A DNA stretch of 64,000 nucleotides from Paraglaciecola sp. MB-3u-78 (GCF_002835935.1 NZ_PJCF01000006.1:558001-622000); one strand, 5' to 3'. Counted from the first letter of the stretch, positions 19,276-26,911 are shown. The notes: generated by a model not told the origin, from the sequence alone. Program-made: numbers and translations.

Positions 19276-19287
19276 ATGTATGTACAG
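19276..19287. promoter_or_regulatory. Right half of the disrupted LexA (SOS) box
   Basis: The duplicated spacer ATGTATGT followed by ACAG. Before insertion this half joined the CTGT at 18224. On the minus strand TATAAC-like sequence next to it could be the original -10 region of the integrase promoter. Confidence 0.8.
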
Positions 19288-19607
19288 TTATAATAAATAT
19301 TTGAAATATTGCCAATGTTTTATGGAGAACTCACGCAAAATGTGTAGCGCTTAATGTCATATTTCTCTTGTAGGTTATTGTTAAATATGAATTTAATGTG
19401 AAATCATATTTTTATGAAATTTCGTATTTAACCGGAATAGCGGTTTCCACTTGTCAGAAACATCCAGGAAATGACTTACATATGCGCTAAGACTATGAAA
19501 GGATGTGATATATTTTTACCTTGTCGGAAGTATTAAGTCAAATTGAATCCGGACTTAACACGAGTTCCGACTAATAAACTGTTATGTGAATTCAGCGGAG
19601 ATTCGAA
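19288..19607. promoter_or_regulatory. Integron leader: candidate attI and cassette promoter region
   Basis: No gene is visible. In an integron this stretch should contain attI and the promoter for the first cassettes. The best candidate for the attI crossover is ACTGTTATG with the G at 19581, about 330 bp from intI once the IS is subtracted. The promoter cannot be fixed by eye. The attI call is inference from position. Confidence 0.4.
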
Positions 19608-19898
19608 GTGAAAAGTAGAATCGAATTATTTCATGATTTTAATAAGCTCCTCGACGGAAAAGAGGAAGGGCAAGTATCTGCTCCACTGGTTTGTTACGGT
19701 ACAGTTCAACAAATGGAGAAAGAGAATATTGTCTTGTCTGAAGGACAGATCGTAACGCTCATAGATCCAGATGACGTCGATGAGAATGGTAAACCTGATC
19801 GTCTTGAAGTGGAGGCACAAATCCGATTTGATCAAGAGCATAATTGCTGGGTGGGTGATTTCACGCGTGCAGAATTGAAATATAGGTCAGAGAAATAA
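19608..19898 (+). CDS. Cassette protein of unknown function (first cassette)
   Basis: 96 residues from a GTG preceded by AGCGGAGATTCGA. A soluble acidic protein with no signal or membrane segment; the central part (GQIVTLIDPDDVDENGKPDR) looks like a beta-rich fold. I do not recognise the family. It is the first open frame after the integrase region, 18 bp after the candidate attI crossover. Confidence 0.6.
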   Translation: MKSRIELFHDFNKLLDGKEEGQVSAPLVCYGTVQQMEKENIVLSEGQIVTLIDPDDVDENGKPDRLEVEAQIRFDQEHNCWVGDFTRAELKYRSEK

Positions 19899-19907
19899 TG
19901 ACTCACA

Positions 19908-19968
19908 TAATAAACAAGGATAGGTCGCGAGCTTTTTCCGCGACTTAATCCTGTTGTTGGACAAGCCC
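19908..19968 (+). repeat. Hairpin after the first cassette gene, degenerate attC or terminator
   Basis: A stem GGTCGCG / CGCGACT lies within AACAAGGAT...ATCCTGTTG outer arms. The layout is attC-like but the 3' core reads CTGTTG, not GCGTTA. It may be an attC partly destroyed when the IS91-like element entered, or a simple terminator. Confidence 0.3.
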
Positions 19969-20181
19969 GGTGTTGAAGGTGTCTGCTTATATAGTAGATA
20001 TATCGAAGGACGGCTGAGGAGTAACGATTTGTTGTTGTAACATCTCTTTTTTATAGACGAGTTTGGCTAAGACCGCCATTATTACTACTTTAGCTGTCTG
20101 TTTTACTTACCTTTTTAGTTCTTTTTTTCTTGTCACCTCCTAGGTTGTTTTTAGTTGTTTGGGCGTGGGCGCATCCTGTGC

Positions 20182-21267
20182 CTAGGCGCAATCCATTGCT
20201 GCTTGAGTTCGTGGTATCAGTAGTATGGGTTTATTTCGTTTTAGCCATATCAGGTTCAGTTTTGTGCCACAGTCAGGGCAGCACATTGCTGCTTTATGCC
20301 GAGGCGTTGGTGGTGTGAGTATGACTTTCAACATCAGTTGAATACGCTGCAATGTGCGCTTGGCGTTGCCATGTAAGAAGCCATAATCTCTGGCTCGGCG
20401 AAAGCCTTTTGGCAACACATGTTGTATCACGCGCCATAAGAATTGAGTGGCAGTCTCGGTGATGTTTTTATATTGCCCTGTGGTGCTGTCTTTATAACGA
20501 AATGTGACCTGGCCATTCTGGCAGCGCAGTATGTTCTTCTCATTGATAACACCGCGATACAGATACCGAGCGAGGTAGGTCAATGCGCCATTTCCTTTAC
20601 CGACATGCTCACAGTCAGCGTTCCATTCTTTGGGTGTATGAGGAGGTAAGCGATATGCCGCTTGATACATAGCTTGAATGAACTTGCCCCTAAATACCTT
20701 AGCCAGATTGTCAGCATTAAATAGGTAATGGCCAGTTTTTTGTCGCCATAATCCACTGCGTTTGTTTAGGCTGCCTGCTGGAACAATGAGGTGGATATGG
20801 GGATGGAAGTCCAAGTTGCGGGCATGGGTGTGTAACACCGCTGTCATTCCGGCTTTGCCATTAAGACGTTTGTCGCGCCCAAAGAATGATTGCAAGGTCG
20901 CTACAGCACAATCCAATAACGCCTTGTAAGCCCATTTTTGATGATGCCATATGAAGGGTCTTAACTGGCGAGGTACAGTGAAGGTGATGAGATAATACTC
21001 AACGGGTAATAACTTTTGCTGTTGCCTGTCTAGCCAGTCACTGTTAGCGAGGTGTTGGCAAGACGGACAAAAGCGGTGCCCGCAAGAAGGGTAATGCACA
21101 TTATCATGCTGACAGTCTGGGCACTGGCTGTGTATTTCACCAGAACTGGGCGTGTGACAGGCCAATATCTTGTCAATGGCGCGGTGATGCACCGTGTGTA
21201 TGAGATGAGCATAGGCGCTGATAAATTCACCATGATGCTCACGTAGGATATCTGCCAGCTTAATCAT
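20182..21267 (-). CDS. IS91-family rolling-circle transposase
   Basis: About 361 residues from the ATG at 21267 (SD GAGGAGAG). An N-terminal zinc-binding domain (CPDCQHDNVHYPSCGHRFCP) precedes the HUH motif HPHIHLIVPAG, then the Y2-type motif YLARYLYRGVI holding the catalytic tyrosines. A C-terminal CCPDCG follows. It nicks DNA and moves by rolling-circle replication. The start overlaps the end of the recombinase gene by 8 bp, implying translational coupling. Confidence 0.9.
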   Translation of the reverse strand: MIKLADILREHHGEFISAYAHLIHTVHHRAIDKILACHTPSSGEIHSQCPDCQHDNVHYPSCGHRFCPSCQHLANSDWLDRQQQKLLPVEYYLITFTVPRQLRPFIWHHQKWAYKALLDCAVATLQSFFGRDKRLNGKAGMTAVLHTHARNLDFHPHIHLIVPAGSLNKRSGLWRQKTGHYLFNADNLAKVFRGKFIQAMYQAAYRLPPHTPKEWNADCEHVGKGNGALTYLARYLYRGVINEKNILRCQNGQVTFRYKDSTTGQYKNITETATQFLWRVIQHVLPKGFRRARDYGFLHGNAKRTLQRIQLMLKVILTPPTPRHKAAMCCPDCGTKLNLIWLKRNKPILLIPRTQAAMDCA

Positions 21268-22183
21268 CACTGCTCTCCTCGTTATCGTCGACCCAATCAA
21301 TCTCAACATCGCTGAGCATGTCATTGATCATCAATGCACTGTTTTGTATGACTTCCTCAGTCATTTTGGTGTATCTGGCAGTGGTGACTGGACTGGCATG
21401 GCCTAGATGAGTTTGAATAGCGCGTAAACTCACACCCCGCTCCAACAGGTGAGTGGCAAAGGAATGTCGCAGGGTATGAATGTGTACGTTTTTACTGATA
21501 CCGCATTCTCGGGCGACCAACTTAATGGTTTTTTGCACCCCGCCTTTGTCCATTACCATCGTTTTTCCCTCACGTAGATAAGGCGCTTTCCCCCCGGGGA
21601 ATATTAAACTGGGATGACGATGAGTCAGCCAATAGCGTCTAAGCGCCAACAAGGTCACTTGTGGCAACGGCACAAACCGGTCTTTTTTACTTTTAGTGAA
21701 ACGTAAATGCACCCGCATCAAATGCCTGTCGATATCCGCCACGGTCAAATTCAGTGACTCGCTGAGCCGCAAACCCAAACTGTACGTCACCCAATAATAG
21801 GTTTGATAACGCAACTTTCGAGTGCAACTGATAATGGCCGCCACCTCAGACAGCGATAACACATCTTGCAATGGCTGCACCACAGGCGGCTTAACAATGG
21901 GTATCCAATCCCAGGGTTTATTCAGCACATGTCGGTAAAAGAACTGGATGGCGTTACGGGCAATCTTCACCGCACTCCATGATTTAGCCTGCACCAAGGA
22001 CAAAAAGTAGGTTTTAAGTTGGGCTGCGGTTAATGTATCGGGGCAGGTATCAAAAAACACCGAGACTTGACGCAGGCAGCGGCTATACATGTCAACGGTT
22101 TTAGGACTTTTACCTTGCAAGGTCAGTTCATTTAGATATGCTTGGTAAACTTGATTAAAACGGGTTTGGTCGTTGATGTTCAT
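21260..22183 (-). CDS. Tyrosine recombinase companion of the IS91-like element
   Basis: 307 residues. An N-terminal core-binding domain (YLNELTLQGKSPKTVDMY) and a complete catalytic domain: YSLGLRLSESLNL gives Arg I, HIHTLRHSFATHLLERG the HxxR box, LGHASPVTTARYTKM the Tyr nucleophile. It lacks the IntI-specific insertion, so it is not an integron integrase despite its position. Such recombinases accompany one class of IS91-like transposases; their role is unclear. Confidence 0.88.
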   Translation of the reverse strand: MNINDQTRFNQVYQAYLNELTLQGKSPKTVDMYSRCLRQVSVFFDTCPDTLTAAQLKTYFLSLVQAKSWSAVKIARNAIQFFYRHVLNKPWDWIPIVKPPVVQPLQDVLSLSEVAAIISCTRKLRYQTYYWVTYSLGLRLSESLNLTVADIDRHLMRVHLRFTKSKKDRFVPLPQVTLLALRRYWLTHRHPSLIFPGGKAPYLREGKTMVMDKGGVQKTIKLVARECGISKNVHIHTLRHSFATHLLERGVSLRAIQTHLGHASPVTTARYTKMTEEVIQNSALMINDMLSDVEIDWVDDNEESSDD

Positions 22184-22268
22184 TACAATACTCCTTAAGA
22201 CACCTCCAATATTGAAGGGTATAAGTAGTACAGACGATCATTGCTTTTTCTGCCGCATAGCGGCTTCG

Positions 22269-22369
22269 TTCAACAAGCGGCTCAAACGGACAAATATTCG
22301 CTGTCACCTTTTATGCAAAGAAACGCATAAAAGCCGCCATCAAACATTTGCGCGGTTAGCCGGGCGTTA
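22269..22369 (+). repeat. attC site
   Basis: 5' arm AACAAGCGGCTCAAACGGACAA pairs with 3' arm TTGCGCGGTTAGCCGGGCGTTA; a central hairpin CTTTTATGC/GCATAAAAG forms the variable loop. A group II intron starts directly after GTTA. Confidence 0.85.
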
Positions 22370-23175
22370 GAGCGTCAAGTTTAATCTTGATGCGTCTTGC
22401 AGGGTGCAAGTCCCTGTCGGGTAAGGCTTAACTAGTCACCCGTATCGAGTGTTGCGCCTGTGGCGGAAGGCGAGGAAAAGAAATATTATTTTCCTCTAAA
22501 GCCCGAACAAAACAGGTGAAGCGTACACAGAGAAATGTATAGGCCGTAGGGGTTTCGCAGACCCTGAGAACTGGCATAGCAGACAGCTTCGAAATAAAAA
22601 TTGAGGTCGGTGAGGGGTTTAACGCCCACCGAAACCAACACAGAAGCATTCGTATTAGTGAGAATGTGGAGGGCCTCCGGAGTCAAAAGGTTGTGGCATG
22701 TACATAGAGATGTATTTGAGAACTTGAGAGATCCATTTATTCCCCTTATGACATTATTCTCAGAAACTGAAATGCTAGAGACACGAAGCGATGTGGAGAC
22801 GGTTCTGCGCTGGTGTCTGAGAATAATTAATTCGCGTGAGGAAAGTTGTGAGACCCGTAACTGGGATAGCAACCGATGGTTAAATGGAAGTCGGATCAAC
22901 CATAGTACTCTGAGGTTGGGAGAGCCAACTACACGGGGAAGGTCTTGACGGAAGTACGTAGCCTGCAAAGTTATTTCATGCCGACATTGAAGATCGGATA
23001 TACATGAGCAAAACTCACTGCGGGGAACAGCCACTTGTAAATGCAATCCTGGAGGTGTTTTGTATCAGGGAGGTTTACACTGCGAGAGCGAGTATGACCG
23101 AGGAGCCGGATGCGGGAAAACCGCACGTCCGGATCTGTATGGGGGGCACTGGGAAACCGGTGTTCCTACCATGAC
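22370..23175 (+). ncRNA. ORF-less group II intron at a cassette junction (806 nt)
   Basis: Domain V is clear at about 23100-23137: GAGCCGGATGCGGGAAAACC then GCACGTCCGGATCTGT, with the AGC triad and a GAAA-type tetraloop, followed by a domain VI stem (GGCACTGGGAAACCGGTGTT). Boundaries come from comparing the two copies of the next cassette: the intact copy reads GCGTTA-TATTTCACGG at 25608-25623, while here 806 nt starting GAGCG and ending GAC separate the same two parts. GAGCG resembles the 5' consensus GUGYG, and AC fits the 3' AY rule. There is no reverse transcriptase; open frames inside are accidental. Confidence 0.85.
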
Positions 23176-23195
23176 TATTTCACGGAGGATTCGAG

Positions 23196-23504
23196 TTGAA
23201 CAAAGAGGATGTCATATCAATTTTAAAATTAGCTCAGGATCAAAAACTTCCTGACAATATAAATTCGGATTCAGGATTAAACCTAGATTGTGTAAAAGGT
23301 TTAGTTGAAAGTGGTTATATTCAAGCTATCGATATTTCTTCTAAATCAGGTGTAGGTTTCATGGAACCTAAAATCACCCTTGCTGGTGTCGAGTATCTAG
23401 AGGCTAATTCAACCAAAGTTAAATGGTTTCATTCTTTCCCAAATCGTATCGCAGTAATCTCGCTAATCGTAGCTGTAATTGGTTTATGGTTTGCGGTAAA
23501 GTGA
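23196..23504 (+). CDS. Cassette protein: winged-helix-like domain plus one membrane helix (copy 1)
   Basis: 102 residues from a TTG with a good SD (CGGAGG, 8 nt). The N-terminal 75 residues (ISILKLAQDQKLPDN, LDCVKGLVESGYIQAI, PKITLAGVEYLEAN) resemble a YjcQ-like small winged-helix domain; the C-terminal 20 residues are one transmembrane helix. Identical copy at 25634-25942. Function unknown. The group II intron lies just upstream, in the leader of this gene. Confidence 0.7.
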   Translation: MNKEDVISILKLAQDQKLPDNINSDSGLNLDCVKGLVESGYIQAIDISSKSGVGFMEPKITLAGVEYLEANSTKVKWFHSFPNRIAVISLIVAVIGLWFAVK

Positions 23505-23506
23505 AA

Positions 23507-23600
23507 TATAACAAGCTAATTAATAAGGACAAAAAACAGTTGGCTGTTTTCGTTCCTCAACATTTTAGCCAACAATTTTTTGCCCATTATTAGGGCGTTA
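23507..23600 (+). repeat. attC site (family with AACAGTTGGCTGTTTTCG)
   Basis: TATAACAAGC ... TATTAGGGCGTTA, crossover G at 23597. Same sequence at 25945 and a close relative at 30361. Confidence 0.88.
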
Positions 23601-23912
23601 GTAGCCCTATTAGTTTTCATCATGGTTACTTGCAAGTAGGTGCTCAAACCTGATAGTTTTTAGTTTCATACAGTCGGTAAGTTTGTCACACCATAACCAG
23701 GGAGTTGGTCATCACATGCACATCAAATCTTTTACCCAAATCACCGTTGGTAAATTCAGCATTCCACTTCAGCAAGTTATGGTGTAGCGTGTCAGTTATT
23801 CAAAATAATCAAGTGCTTGCGTGTATCGTGGGCACTAACAAGTTAAATCAACGGAAAATCCCTCGCAGGCCAAACAACGGCCAAAGCGCTCGGTCTTTCC
23901 GCTGTTTAAAGC
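23598..23912 (+). other. Gene-less cassette, copy 1 of 3
   Basis: A 315-bp cassette with its own attC but no convincing gene. It has a 23-codon ATG frame (MHIKSFTQITVGKFSIPLQQ...) at 23716-23787; a longer frame crosses the attC and is therefore unlikely. Same sequence at 28279 and, truncated, at 35656. It may encode a small RNA or act as a promoter or spacer. Confidence 0.65.
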
Positions 23913-23916
23913 GTTA
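23835..23916 (+). repeat. attC site of gene-less cassette, copy 1
   Basis: CTAACAAGTTAAATCAACGG ... CCGCTGTTTAAAGCGTTA, crossover G at 23913. Confidence 0.85.
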
Positions 23917-23935
23917 TAGCTCTTAAGGAACAACC

Positions 23936-24301
23936 GTGATAATCAGTGATGGATTACGCAAATTTATTAATAGGGCTATTGTAAAATCTAAGCGTGAACG
24001 CGTGGCTGGTTTTATCGCTAACTCAAAGAATCATAAAAAGTTTTTTCGTATTCTAGATCATGAACTTTTGGGTATTTTGGACAATTCAAACTTCAGAGAA
24101 CCAATTGATGTAAATTCCTTAAATGAGCTTGGTTTCCTATATTGCTCAAACGGTGTTTCAAGCGAGATAGGCACTAGTATCACTGACCTTTATGGTAAGG
24201 CTCCATGGGAAGGTGGTTGGTTAATTGTTAATTTAGCAGGTAGTTTTGCTATATACCGTCCTGAAGGTAAAATCGATGATGAAGTGTTTATCGAGCTATA
24301 A
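23936..24301 (+). CDS. Cassette protein of unknown function
   Basis: 121 residues from a GTG with SD AAGGAACA. Soluble, mixed composition: a basic N-terminal helix (FINRAIVKSKRERVAGF), then LLGILDNSNF, and a C-terminal beta-rich part (EGGWLIVNLAGSFAIYRPEG). I do not recognise the family. Its stop codon overlaps the attC. Confidence 0.6.
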   Translation: MIISDGLRKFINRAIVKSKRERVAGFIANSKNHKKFFRILDHELLGILDNSNFREPIDVNSLNELGFLYCSNGVSSEIGTSITDLYGKAPWEGGWLIVNLAGSFAIYRPEGKIDDEVFIEL

Positions 24302-24372
24302 CAAAAACATCATGGTGGGAATTTTACTCGCTGGTAAAGCGCTCCTAAAATCCCCATATGTTAAGCGTTAAC
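24297..24372 (+). repeat. attC site (family with CATCATGGTGGGAATTTTAC)
   Basis: TATAACAAAAACATCATGG ... CATATGTTAAGCGTTA; crossover G at 24367. Near-identical sites at 24754, 26378 and 30004. Confidence 0.9.
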
Positions 24373-24386
24373 TGCCAACGAGAGTC

Positions 24387-24758
24387 ATGGAAGAATTTAA
24401 GCCTAATCACATTCCGAAGAAGACGCGCATTTTTAACGTAATATGGGCGTTCGTCCTTATATTTCTGGCTATATATGGTTGGTTATCTGGCAGCTTTTAT
24501 TTTCCTGGTCGGGCTGGTAGCAATGGTGTTACGTTCACCAGTTTAGGTTTGATTTTATTCATTTGCGCTTTGATCACCGCAGCAATAAATGCGCTTTTGG
24601 TAGTTGTAGACCACTACGATAAGCGTAACAATGAAACACAATATAAAATGTTTTCTCGGTATCTTAATATCTTTGGTGTCATTGTCATTATCAGCGCTTT
24701 TGGTTATCAATATGTTCATAGTCAAAAGCCAGCGGTAGTTATTAGCAATGGCAGTTAA
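24387..24758 (+). CDS. Cassette-encoded small membrane protein
   Basis: 123 residues with about three hydrophobic helices (about 18-35, 48-75 and 90-110) separated by a glycine-rich loop. No known motif. Starts 20 bp after the previous cassette junction. Confidence 0.6.
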   Translation: MEEFKPNHIPKKTRIFNVIWAFVLIFLAIYGWLSGSFYFPGRAGSNGVTFTSLGLILFICALITAAINALLVVVDHYDKRNNETQYKMFSRYLNIFGVIVIISAFGYQYVHSQKPAVVISNGS

Positions 24759-24828
24759 CAAAAACATCATGGTGGGAATTTTACTCGCTGAAAAAGCGCT
24801 CCTAAAATCCCCATATGTTAAGCGTTAG
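24754..24828 (+). repeat. attC site (CATCATGGTGGG family)
   Basis: GTTAACAAAAACATCATGG ... TGTTAAGCGTTA; crossover G at 24824. Confidence 0.9.
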
Positions 24829-25142
24829 CATGCCAAAGCGGATTTTCAATTGGCTACCTAAAAGTGGTGTGCAAAGCGGTTAGCTTTTTAGTCCATCACA
24901 AACGGTAAAAAAGGTTCACGTAACTAGTAAGTTCTGGCAATATCAATCATCAATCACTGACAACAAAAGGCAACGGATAATGCAGCATTTAGTTTCACAA
25001 TGGGACGTCACAGTTTGTTAGTTCGTCAATCAAATCAAGCAGCACCGTGTATCTCGGCTGCTAACAAAACAATCAACATCGTTCGCTTTGCTCACTGTGA
25101 AAAAAACTCGCTCTCGCTCTTTTTTTCACGTTATTGTAGGCG
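24825..25142 (+). other. Cassette without a convincing gene
   Basis: Between two attC crossovers lies about 318 bp with no long frame. An ATG at 24830 opens 17 codons, stops, and the same frame then stays open for about 43 further codons to a stop near 25020, which hints at a gene broken by a nonsense mutation. Otherwise non-coding. Confidence 0.5.
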
Positions 25143-25147
25143 TTAGG
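25061..25147 (+). repeat. attC site
   Basis: CTAACAAAACAATCAACATC ... CACGTTATTGTAGGCGTTA with a GTGAAAAAAAC/TTTTTTTCAC stem; crossover G at 25142. Confidence 0.85.
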
Positions 25148-25166
25148 CTTCTTTAGAGATTCTGAG

Positions 25167-25547
25167 ATGTCAAAAACTAAGAAGAAAAATACTACTTGGG
25201 CTGCGCTAATAATATTTAGCTCAAAAATATGTTTTCTATGGAGCTTGATTTCAATATTTCAGTTTGTCCAGGGAGCCGATGAAAACATGGTAAAAGTGGG
25301 CCTGCTAATGTTATGTGGAGTTATCACTGCGATAGTGGGGTTTGCTATGGTTGGTGCTTCAAAAACCGCATGGTTACAGTTACCACATCAAACATTGGCA
25401 ATACTAGGAGTCGGTTTGTTTGTATATGGTGGTATTGAAATATACGATGGCAATAGCAGCACTGCTTTATGGGTCTTAGTTTTACTTGGCCCCATTTTTA
25501 CAATAAGTTGGATATATTGTTCAAAGCATAATGTTTACAAAGCCTAA
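25167..25547 (+). CDS. Cassette-encoded four-helix membrane protein
   Basis: 126 residues: a basic N-terminus (SKTKKKN) and four hydrophobic helices at about 12-34, 42-62, 72-88 and 100-118. No enzymatic motif. Starts with ATG behind GATTCTGAG. Unknown function. Confidence 0.65.
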   Translation: MSKTKKKNTTWAALIIFSSKICFLWSLISIFQFVQGADENMVKVGLLMLCGVITAIVGFAMVGASKTAWLQLPHQTLAILGVGLFVYGGIEIYDGNSSTALWVLVLLGPIFTISWIYCSKHNVYKA

Positions 25548-25613
25548 CAAGCCAAGTCAGCGGGAATTTTACTCGCTGAAAAACACTCATAAAATCCCCT
25601 GCTTGGGGCGTTA
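25544..25613 (+). repeat. attC site (CCAAGTCAGCGGGAATTTTA family)
   Basis: CTAACAAGCCAAGTCAGCGG ... CCCCTGCTTGGGGCGTTA; crossover G at 25610. Relatives at 27348 and 32368. Confidence 0.9.
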
Positions 25614-25633
25614 TATTTCACGGAGGATTCGAG

Positions 25634-25942
25634 TTGAACAAAGAGGATGTCATATCAATTTTAAAATTAGCTCAGGATCAAAAACTTCCTGACAATATAA
25701 ATTCGGATTCAGGATTAAACCTAGATTGTGTAAAAGGTTTAGTTGAAAGTGGTTATATTCAAGCTATCGATATTTCTTCTAAATCAGGTGTAGGTTTCAT
25801 GGAACCTAAAATCACCCTTGCTGGTGTCGAGTATCTAGAGGCTAATTCAACCAAAGTTAAATGGTTTCATTCTTTCCCAAATCGTATCGCAGTAATCTCG
25901 CTAATCGTAGCTGTAATTGGTTTATGGTTTGCGGTAAAGTGA
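25634..25942 (+). CDS. Cassette protein: winged-helix-like domain plus one membrane helix (copy 2)
   Basis: Encodes the same 102 residues as 23196-23504. Here the cassette 5' end is uninterrupted (GCGTTA-TATTTCACGGAGG), which defines the intron boundaries of copy 1. Confidence 0.7.
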   Translation: MNKEDVISILKLAQDQKLPDNINSDSGLNLDCVKGLVESGYIQAIDISSKSGVGFMEPKITLAGVEYLEANSTKVKWFHSFPNRIAVISLIVAVIGLWFAVK

Positions 25943-25944
25943 AA

Positions 25945-26038
25945 TATAACAAGCTAATTAATAAGGACAAAAAACAGTTGGCTGTTTTCGTTCCTCAACA
26001 TTTTAGCCAACAATTTTTTGCCCATTATTAGGGCGTTA
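25945..26038 (+). repeat. attC site, copy of the one at 23507
   Basis: TATAACAAGC ... TATTAGGGCGTTA; crossover G at 26035. Confidence 0.88.
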
Positions 26039-26061
26039 TGTGCCAAGGAGAGGTTCAAGTT

Positions 26062-26373
26062 TTGCGTAATTATCACATCGTCTTATTCTTTATCGCTTCT
26101 TTATTTGGATGTGAACAAAAAGCTGAATCAACTTCGGAGCAGATTGAGGCAAATATTGTTCAAACCTTGAAAGTTGGAGATGATGCTAAAGCTATTGAGA
26201 ATTATCTTAACTCCCAAAATATCCCTTTCACTTATGACAAATACACCAATAGATTGCAGGGCATAATTCGAGATGAAGACTCAAGCTTTCATGCTATTAC
26301 CATTTCAATTGTATTGGATAATCAACAGAGGTATGTCAACGTTGAAGTTAATGATAGTTACACTAGCTTGTAA
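26062..26373 (+). CDS. Cassette-encoded lipoprotein of unknown function
   Basis: About 104 residues. I choose the TTG at 26062 behind AAGGAGAGG over the ATG at 26038, which lies in the attC core. This gives a short signal peptide with a lipobox (ASLFGC), then an acidic helical stretch and a mixed domain with LKVGDDAKAIENYLNSQ and PFTYDKYTNRLQG. Probably anchored in a membrane as a lipoprotein. Confidence 0.65.
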   Translation: MRNYHIVLFFIASLFGCEQKAESTSEQIEANIVQTLKVGDDAKAIENYLNSQNIPFTYDKYTNRLQGIIRDEDSSFHAITISIVLDNQQRYVNVEVNDSYTSL

Positions 26374-26377
26374 GGCA

Positions 26378-26452
26378 CATAACAAAAACATCATGGTGGG
26401 AATTTTACTCGCTGGTAAAGCGCTCCTAAAATCCCCATATGTTAAGCGTTAG
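26378..26452 (+). repeat. attC site (CATCATGGTGGG family)
   Basis: CATAACAAAAACATCATGG ... TGTTAAGCGTTA; crossover G at 26448. Confidence 0.9.
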
Positions 26453-26458
26453 TTGCCT

Positions 26459-26911
26459 ATGACTAAACTTGAAATTTTTGGAATTAATATTCAGCAATAC
26501 TCAATTGGGTTTGCCTGTCTACTTTTTGGTTACTTGTTTAAAGTCCTAATTGTATTCAATGTCGTTACAGGAGATGGATACTGTCTTCATACTTTTTGGT
26601 TGGGTGGCCCTCATCAACTGTTGTCACCATTTTTTCTAACTCTTGGTTGTGTATCGCTGTTTTTTATTTTTGGTGCATCCAAATTTATTTCATTAGCATT
26701 AAGAAAATTTGAAAAACGACAAGAGGCTTTTTTCTATTTTGTATTGTGTGTTGTAACTGTTGTATGGTTGCATGGGCTTTTTGGTTTGTGGAGGGCATTT
26801 GAATATGAAAAAGGCAATATTGCTAAGGAAGACTATTTCTCTCAGCAAACTCTTTCATATTTGGAGTTTAACACGCAGCCTATTCCCCATAAATGCAGCA
26901 CCGGCAACTAA
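26459..26911 (+). CDS. Cassette-encoded membrane protein
   Basis: About 150 residues with three to four hydrophobic helices (about 15-35, 50-80 and 95-120) and a C-terminal polar tail. ATG at 26459 is preferred over TTG at 26453. Not recognised; stop codon overlaps the attC. Confidence 0.6.
   Translation: MTKLEIFGINIQQYSIGFACLLFGYLFKVLIVFNVVTGDGYCLHTFWLGGPHQLLSPFFLTLGCVSLFFIFGASKFISLALRKFEKRQEAFFYFVLCVVTVVWLHGLFGLWRAFEYEKGNIAKEDYFSQQTLSYLEFNTQPIPHKCSTGN

Larger units (their letters stand above)
19970..22268 (-). mobile_element. IS91-like element with tyrosine recombinase (ends approximate)
   Basis: Two overlapping minus-strand genes, a tyrosine recombinase then an IS91-type Y2 transposase, form a module known for one IS91 subgroup. 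It separates the first cassette from the next attC at 22269, so it sits inside the array. IS91 elements lack terminal inverted repeats and make no target duplication. I could not fix the ends; about 200 bp on the left and 80 bp on the right are non-coding. Confidence 0.65.

Noticed and set aside
21260-22183. Tyrosine recombinase as the functional integron integrase
   Set aside because: It lacks the IntI-specific insertion and is translationally coupled to an IS91-type transposase.
22486-23046. 186-codon minus-strand frame and a 115-codon plus-strand frame inside the ORF-less intron
   Set aside because: They lie in structured intron RNA, lack family resemblance and have odd composition; the intron explains the sequence.
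23705-23926. 73-codon frame in the gene-less cassette (three copies)
   Set aside because: It starts without a good SD and runs through the attC stem, so its C-terminus would depend on the next cassette.
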